Shown here: piece by piece, positions 33,155-37,680 of the stretch
Layout of the letters: each line of letters starts with the position of its first letter
Numbering within the stretch: the first letter of the stretch is position 1
Position numbers and translations under genes: made by a program
The notes under the pieces: model-generated
Told to the model about the DNA's origin: nothing
The model's database searches: none
The model's input: the letters and a program-made list of their open reading frames with translations, nothing else
DNA from: an uncultured Lachnospiraceae bacterium
Lineage (GTDB): Bacteria > Bacillota > Clostridia > Lachnospirales > Lachnospiraceae
DNA: 37,680 bases
Reading direction: 5' to 3'
Assembly: GCA_902788035.1 (NCBI GenBank)
Contig: CADAIL010000027.1
Coordinates: 1-37,680, forward strand

Positions 33155-33425
33155 CTATGAGGAAGAAGTAGTAACATTGCCTCTTTCCCTACAGTGAATC
33201 GCAGACAGTGAGAATGCGGTGTGAAATACAATGCGAATGGGCTTCCGAGGGCAATCCGAACCCCCGCCCGGGGCAGTAGGTGCGACGGAGTAAGGAACTC
33301 CGTGATCAAAATCCCGCATATGATGGTATGCATGAGAGGACGCTTAGACGTCAAGTAGGGTGGCACCGCAGGAGTATTTGCTCTTGTCCCTTCGTTTCAG
33401 AAGATGGGACAGGGGCTTTTTTATT
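33155..33425 (+). promoter_or_regulatory. tryptophan T-box leader (tRNA-sensing riboswitch) with terminator
   Basis: T-box leaders bind an uncharged tRNA and then prevent termination. The leader opens with GAGGAAGAAGTAGTA (AGTA of stem I). The specifier region reads GCGAA-TGG-GCTTCCGAGG, with the TGG codon for tryptophan at 33238-33240. The conserved T-box AGGGTGGCACCGCAGG is at 33357-33372. The terminator stem GCTCTTGTCCC pairs with GGGACAGGGGC near 33380-33418, followed by six T. It should turn on the TrpB-like gene when tryptophan is scarce, which agrees with the gene product. Confidence 0.92.
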
Positions 33426-33593
33426 TGCATAGGCGATCAATCCCTCCCATCACCATCAATATGAGACAGCCCGCACAGGCACACAGTGATCCCGCCGCGG
33501 AACCGCAGAGGTTATAAAGGCGGAGCGCACCGCACGGCGCGGCTGTCTCCAGGAAATCCCGGCAAATGCCGGACAGAAAAGGAGGAGAAAAAA

Positions 33594-34970
33594 ATGAGTA
33601 AACTGAATGTTCCGTACAAAATGTATCTTGATGAGAAGGAAATTCCGAAGAAATGGTATAACGTAAGGTCCGATATGAAGACAAAGCAGGCTCCGCTTAT
33701 TCATCCGGGAACACTTAAGCCGATGACGGCCGCCGACCTTGCGCCGGTCTTCTGCGAGGAACTCATCGCCCAGGAACTTGACGATGACACAGCTTACTAC
33801 GATATTCCTGATGAGATTTATGATTTCTACAAAATTTACCGCCCGTCACCGCTCATGCACGCGGAGTATCTGGAGAAAGCCCTGGACACGCCGGCCCACA
33901 TTTTCTATAAATTCGAGGGCAACAATACGTCCGGCAGCCATAAGCTCAATTCTGCTCTTGCCCAGGCCTACTACGCGAAGAAGCAGGGTCTCAAGGGTGT
34001 CACCACCGAGACCGGTGCCGGTCAGTGGGGCACAGCTCTCTCCATGGCCTGCTCCTTCTTCGGCCTCGACTGCAAGGTCTACATGGTCAAGGTCTCCTAT
34101 GAGCAGAAGCCGTTCCGCCGCGAGGTCATGCGCACCTATGGTGCCGACGTGACCCCGTCCCCGTCCAACACGACTGAGATCGGCCGCAAGATTCTGGCCG
34201 CACATCCGGGCACGACAGGTTCACTCGGCTGCGCAATCTCCGAGGCTGTCGAAGTGGCTCTTTCAAATGACGGCTACCGCTACGTCCTCGGCAGCGTCCT
34301 CAATCAGGTCCTGCTCCATCAGTCGGTCATCGGTCTCGAGACCAAGGCGGCCTGTGAAAAGTTCGGTATCAAGCCGGATATGATCATCGGATGCGCCGGC
34401 GGCGGATCCAACCTCGGCGGTCTTATCTCCCCGTTCATGGGAGAGAAGCTCCGCGGCGAGGCGGATTATGAGATCATCGCGGTCGAGCCGGCATCCTGCC
34501 CGAGCTTCACGAGAGGCAAGTATGTGTATGACTTCTGCGACACCGGCATGGTCACACCGCTTGCCAAGATGTACACTCTGGGCCACGATTTCATTCCGTC
34601 CGCGAACCACGCCGGCGGCCTTCGCTTCCACGGCATGAGTCCGGTTCTCTCCCAGCTGTATCATGACGGCTACATGAAGGCGGTCGCCGTTGAGCAGACA
34701 TCCGTCTTCGAGGCAGCCCGCCTGTTCGCCCGCACCGAGGGCATTCTTCCGGCTCCGGAGTCCAGCCATGCGATCCGCGCCACGATCGATGAGGCTTTGA
34801 AGTGCAAGGAGACAGGAGAGGAGAAGACCATCATCTTCGGTCTCACCGGCACCGGCTACTTTGACATGGTCGCCTATGAGCAGTTCAACAACGGGACAAT
34901 GACAGACTACATTCCGACGGATGAGGACCTTGAGAGAGGGTTTGCGTCCATTCCGAAGTTCGATATCTGA
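33594..34970 (+). CDS. trpB: TrpB-like (TrpB2-type) pyridoxal-phosphate enzyme
   Basis: The enzyme should make tryptophan from indole and serine. Start is ATG 33594 (MSKLNVPYKMYLDEKEIPKK), with AAGGAGGAG seven bases ahead. The 458-residue length and N-terminus are those of the TrpB2 group rather than the TrpA-bound TrpB1. The PLP-binding lysine is Lys117 in NNTSGSHKLNSA, with GAGQWGTAL nearby and the phosphate-binding loop GCAGGGSNLGG about residue 265. No trpA or other trp gene is adjacent, so it probably acts alone, for example salvaging indole. The T-box leader upstream makes tryptophan control likely. A large palindrome follows the gene. Confidence 0.92.
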   Translation: MSKLNVPYKMYLDEKEIPKKWYNVRSDMKTKQAPLIHPGTLKPMTAADLAPVFCEELIAQELDDDTAYYDIPDEIYDFYKIYRPSPLMHAEYLEKALDTPAHIFYKFEGNNTSGSHKLNSALAQAYYAKKQGLKGVTTETGAGQWGTALSMACSFFGLDCKVYMVKVSYEQKPFRREVMRTYGADVTPSPSNTTEIGRKILAAHPGTTGSLGCAISEAVEVALSNDGYRYVLGSVLNQVLLHQSVIGLETKAACEKFGIKPDMIIGCAGGGSNLGGLISPFMGEKLRGEADYEIIAVEPASCPSFTRGKYVYDFCDTGMVTPLAKMYTLGHDFIPSANHAGGLRFHGMSPVLSQLYHDGYMKAVAVEQTSVFEAARLFARTEGILPAPESSHAIRATIDEALKCKETGEEKTIIFGLTGTGYFDMVAYEQFNNGTMTDYIPTDEDLERGFASIPKFDI

Positions 34971-34980
34971 TCCGATTACG

Positions 34981-35260
34981 CAGCCGTTCAGACGGGCTGA
35001 ACCACAGTTTCTGAAAACCGGCGCAAACATCATCTTCATCGAAAAACGCAGGTCCTACCCTGCAAGCTTGGGGCTGTCGTATTAGACGGTGTCACCACTA
35101 TATATGGCAGACATTTGCAAATATCGTCTGCTATATATAGTGGTGGCGCGCCTTAATGCGACAGCCCCGATCTTTCGGTCGGACCAGCAATGTTTTTCTC
35201 ACGAAGATGGATGCTTTGCTGCCGGCAGCTAACGACAGGAACAGCCCGTCTGAACGGCTG
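34981..35260. repeat. 280-bp compound palindrome containing a third element A with element B in its centre
   Basis: The outer arms CAGCCGTTCAGACGGGCTG (34981-34999) and CAGCCCGTCTGAACGGCTG (35242-35260) are perfect inverted repeats. Inside are the arms of element A (CATCATCTTCATCGAAAAACG, shortened here; and CTCACGAAGATGGATGCTTTG, shortened) as at 18952-19277. At the place of the inner hairpin of element A sits element B. It starts 11 bases after the trpB stop and may end that transcript or form a cruciform. Confidence 0.85.
35070..35168. repeat. element B, copy 2, nested in element A
   Basis: This 99-base palindrome begins GGGGCTGTCG and ends CGACAGCCCC. It matches the reverse complement of 26171-26270 with only a few differences, and has the same centre (GACATTTGCAAAT). 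No target-site duplication is seen around it. Compared with element A copies 1 and 2, it replaces the inner hairpin AGGAAACG-CTTACA-CGTTTCCT rather than interrupting an arm. Confidence 0.9.
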
Positions 35261-35305
35261 CCTGCTGATGACCGTCTCCAATTCGCGCCTCAGTGCACTA
35301 CACTC

Positions 35306-35335
35306 TTGATTATGAAACGCCCCCTCTGCTATAAT
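35306..35335 (+). promoter_or_regulatory. sigma-A promoter of the acyltransferase gene
   Basis: TTGATT (35306-35311), an 18-base spacer and a perfect TATAAT (35330-35335), preceded by the extended TGC, lie about 45 bases before the ATG. Confidence 0.75.
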
Positions 35336-35380
35336 TGTCAGCGTTCACTTTCAGACTGCAGATAATTTCAGGAACCAATA

Positions 35381-36523
35381 ATGAAGCTTTTGACAAAAAA
35401 CGATACCAGGGTAATCAAGGGAGCCGCTATCCTTCTCATGCTCATGCACCACATGTGGGCATTCCAGGAAAGGATCGCCGACGGCGGCCTTAAGGGTCTC
35501 ATACCTCTCGGAAACACATATTTCTTTGTTTTTTTAGGTCACTTCGGGAAAGTCTGTGTGCCCCTGTTCTTCTTTCTCGGCGGCTACGGCCTCGCAAAAC
35601 GCTACGCGGGAATCAAGTTCGACACGCTGGGCAGACTCAAAAAACTGTATAGTTCTTATTGGAAAGTCTTCGTCATCTTCATCCCGATCGCCTTCATATT
35701 CTTCGGAAACCAGGGCGTGTACGCCGTAGATGCCTCATTCTGCGGACGCTACAACGTATTCTCGGTCAGGGAACTTGTGCTCAACTTTCTTGCCATCTTC
35801 GATACTTACAACTATGAGTGGTGGTTCCTGCGATGCTATGTGCTGATGATCCTATGCTTCCCGCTGGTGAGATACGCAGCAGGCAAATGCAGCCCTGCCG
35901 CAAAAGCCCTCATCATCCTCGTTATCACGGTGCTCTTCGGGAAAGTCTTCCCTGACATCTGGTATGCCTTCCTCGGAGAAGCCCGGCAGGGCAACCTGAT
36001 TTATGATTCTTTTTTCTGCATGGGAGAACCGTTTTACGCCTGTTTTGTGATGGGTGTCTTTTGTGCCGAAAATGACCTGCTTGACCGGATTTCTGCTTTT
36101 TTGGGCCGTGCAGGAAAACTCCGGGCAGCAGCCGAAATCCTGCTCGTCCTTGCAGTGATCATCCTCCGTCAGATCTTCCTCAGAAAGTACTTTGACGTCC
36201 TCTATGTGCCGATCCTCTGCGTGATTCTTCCCGATCTGGCACACAGATTTCCGATTTTAGGAAAATTATTTGATGTATTCGGGCAGGAAAGCACAAATAT
36301 ATGGCTCATTCACTCATTTTTCTGTTATTATTTTTACGGTATAGTAAGAATAATCGTTGCGACCCACTGGGCGGTGCCGTCATTTGTAACCCTGGCGGTC
36401 ATGTCTTACGCCGCAGCCAGACTGGTCACGCTTTTCTGGCAGAAAATGTCGTCACTGCATATTTTCGCAGCGCTGCAGGACAGGCGGACCGGACATGCGG
36501 CGGGCGGCACGGGTGAGCATTAA
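35381..36523 (+). CDS. membrane acyltransferase (acyltransferase family 3 / OafA-like)
   Basis: The 380-residue protein has about ten transmembrane helices. It has the N-terminal signature of the family: IKGAAILLMLMHHMWAF, with the catalytic-type His pair (HH) in the first helix, and FGKVCVPLFFFLGGYGLAKR in the third. Family members O-acetylate or otherwise acylate surface sugars and other carbohydrates in the membrane. A promoter at 35306-35335 serves it. The downstream glycosyltransferase gene lies 82 bases away on the same strand, so they may share a transcript and modify the same glycan (inference). Confidence 0.85.
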   Translation: MKLLTKNDTRVIKGAAILLMLMHHMWAFQERIADGGLKGLIPLGNTYFFVFLGHFGKVCVPLFFFLGGYGLAKRYAGIKFDTLGRLKKLYSSYWKVFVIFIPIAFIFFGNQGVYAVDASFCGRYNVFSVRELVLNFLAIFDTYNYEWWFLRCYVLMILCFPLVRYAAGKCSPAAKALIILVITVLFGKVFPDIWYAFLGEARQGNLIYDSFFCMGEPFYACFVMGVFCAENDLLDRISAFLGRAGKLRAAAEILLVLAVIILRQIFLRKYFDVLYVPILCVILPDLAHRFPILGKLFDVFGQESTNIWLIHSFFCYYFYGIVRIIVATHWAVPSFVTLAVMSYAAARLVTLFWQKMSSLHIFAALQDRRTGHAAGGTGEH

Positions 36524-36605
36524 GAGCATAAGCGGGTTTGAGAGGTCAACCACTTACAGCTCAGGGACAGTGGGTTTCTGTCTGTGATAACCGAGGATTT
36601 AATTT

Positions 36606-37583
36606 ATGAACCCAATTTTATATATAGTGATTCCCTGTTACAACGAGGAGGAAGTCCTGCCGGTCACGTCCGTCATGTTCAGGGATGAGATTCGGGATCT
36701 GATCGAAAAAGACAAGATCAGCAGCGAGAGCAGGGTCCTTTTTGTGGATGACGGGAGCAAAGATTCAACATGGCAGATCATTTCGTCTCTGGCACTTGAG
36801 GATCCGGTGTTCACCGGCATTCGGCAGAGCCGGAACAGAGGTCACCAGAGTTCCGTTCTTGCCGGGCTCATGGAGGCCAAGGACCGCGCTGACATAGTGA
36901 TATCCATTGACTGCGACGGGCAGGACGATGTGACCGCCATGGAAGACATGGTCGATGCTTACGCGGACGGCTGTGATATCGTGTACGGCATCCGGTCCAA
37001 CCGCGAATCGGATACGTTCTTTAAACGTTCGAGCGCGCAGCTCTACTATAAGCTCCTGAATGCCATGGGAGCGGAAGTCGTTTACAACCATGCGGACTAT
37101 CGGCTGACATCGTCGAGAGTACTCCGGGAGTTCGCGAACTTTAAGGAGGTGAATCTGTACCTTCGCGGTATGTTCCCGCTGGTCGGATTCAAGAGCACCA
37201 GCGTCTATTATGAGCGCCATGAGCGCCTTGCCGGCAGTTCCCATTATTCGCTGGCTAAAATGCTGGGGCTGGCATTTGACGGAATTACATCGCTCAGCAT
37301 CAAGCCGATCCGCATGATTGCCGCGATCGGAGCAATCATGTCATTCCTCAGCTTTATCGGCATCGTCTGGGCAGTCGTGGACCGCTTCATGGGCAACACT
37401 GTTCCGGGCTGGGCCAGTACGGTGGTCATCATTTTCCTGACCTGCGGTCTGCAAATGCTGTCTCTCGGCGTCATCGGTGAATACATCGGAAAAATCTATA
37501 TGGAGAGCAAGCACAGACCTCGCTACATCATCAGTGAAAAGACTTATGATGATGCGGATGAATCAACCGGCGACAACAACTGA
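36606..37583 (+). CDS. family 2 membrane glycosyltransferase (GtrB/DPM-like, polyprenyl-phosphate sugar transferase)
   Basis: The 325-residue protein has the GT2 core VIPCYNEEEVLP (about residue 8), VLFVDDGSKDSTW (about 45), RNRGHQSSVLAGL (about 75) and the DXD-like DCDGQDD (about 101). It then has two C-terminal transmembrane helices (about 235-260 and 270-300). This is the layout of GtrB and dolichol-phosphate-mannose-synthase-like enzymes, which transfer a sugar from an NDP-sugar to polyprenyl phosphate for later export. No clear AGGAGG precedes the ATG; GAGGA at 36593-36597 is the best site. The gene ends 97 bases before the window end. Confidence 0.9.
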   Translation: MNPILYIVIPCYNEEEVLPVTSVMFRDEIRDLIEKDKISSESRVLFVDDGSKDSTWQIISSLALEDPVFTGIRQSRNRGHQSSVLAGLMEAKDRADIVISIDCDGQDDVTAMEDMVDAYADGCDIVYGIRSNRESDTFFKRSSAQLYYKLLNAMGAEVVYNHADYRLTSSRVLREFANFKEVNLYLRGMFPLVGFKSTSVYYERHERLAGSSHYSLAKMLGLAFDGITSLSIKPIRMIAAIGAIMSFLSFIGIVWAVVDRFMGNTVPGWASTVVIIFLTCGLQMLSLGVIGEYIGKIYMESKHRPRYIISEKTYDDADESTGDNN

Positions 37584-37680
37584 GTATGAATAATTAAGAG
37601 CGTCCGGGAAACGGCTTAAAATAAGGCTTCCTGAGTCCTCATGGGTCGATTTGATAACAAAATGATAACATTTGATATTC

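Noticed and set aside
33461..33517. 18-codon leader peptide before trpB
   Set aside because: No ribosome site and no Trp codons; the T-box accounts for regulation.
35060..35175. Classical transposon insertion with target-site duplication for element B copy 2
   Set aside because: Flanks (AGCTT and GATCT) are not a direct repeat; they match the flanks of the inner hairpin in element A, so replacement fits better.

Overview
The window looks like chromosomal DNA of a Gram-positive anaerobe of the class Clostridia, most probably Lachnospiraceae (inference). The reasons are strong AGGAGG-type ribosome binding sites, several TTG/GTG starts, a tryptophan T-box leader, a type III pantothenate kinase, a FliB-family protein, LeuT-type symporter and sugar-transfer-associated ATP-grasp families common in gut clostridia, and moderately high GC. 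No rRNA, intact tRNA, CRISPR array, phage module or intact transposase was found. Genes lie almost entirely on the plus strand, except a FliB-family gene and a Uma2-family gene.

Layout. 1-4205: a possible tmRNA/tRNA 3' end with terminator, a MATE exporter, then a redox pair (membrane protein ending in a CxxC tail, and a polyferredoxin fused to a TlpA-type thioredoxin). 4206-4889: AT-richer, gene-free. 4890-6977: L,D-transpeptidase with a very long Ala/Glu-rich N-terminus. 7207-16059: an envelope/signalling-like block made of a membrane protein with a GrpE-like tail, a membrane-anchored Hsp70 homologue, a hybrid histidine kinase lacking its phosphoacceptor histidine, a phosphodiester glycosidase, a pseudokinase-TPR membrane protein and a 45-residue membrane protein. 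16077-20089: coaBC, a GH13 alpha-glucosidase, two tandem long-hairpin repeats, coaX. 20458-26170: a cluster with three different ATP-grasp-type proteins, a methyltransferase and a glycosyltransferase, probably making or decorating a surface glycan or small molecule. 26277-31348: FliB-family gene (minus), carboxylesterase lipoprotein, Na+-dependent amino acid symporter. 31427-32014: hairpin-rich non-coding repeat array. 32074-34970: Uma2-family protein (minus), Trp T-box and TrpB-like enzyme. 34981-35260: a compound palindrome. 35381-37583: acyltransferase and membrane glycosyltransferase.

The most distinctive feature is a family of palindromic repeats. Element A (about 150-160 bp, long imperfect hairpin) occurs in tandem after the glucosidase gene and again after trpB. 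Element B (about 100 bp, near-perfect palindrome) sits between convergent genes at 26171-26270, and a second copy lies exactly where the inner hairpin of the third element A should be. The centre of element B carries the 12-mer TTTGCAAATGTC, which occurs five times in the window. A separate six-unit array of 73-75 bp hairpin repeats follows the symporter gene.

Functional links that can be argued: coaBC and coaX both serve coenzyme A synthesis; the T-box ties TrpB to tryptophan supply; the three ATP-grasp proteins, methyltransferase and glycosyltransferases point to glycan or cell-surface chemistry; the Hsp70/GrpE-like pair and the two degenerate kinases are an unusual concentration of atypical chaperone and signalling proteins.
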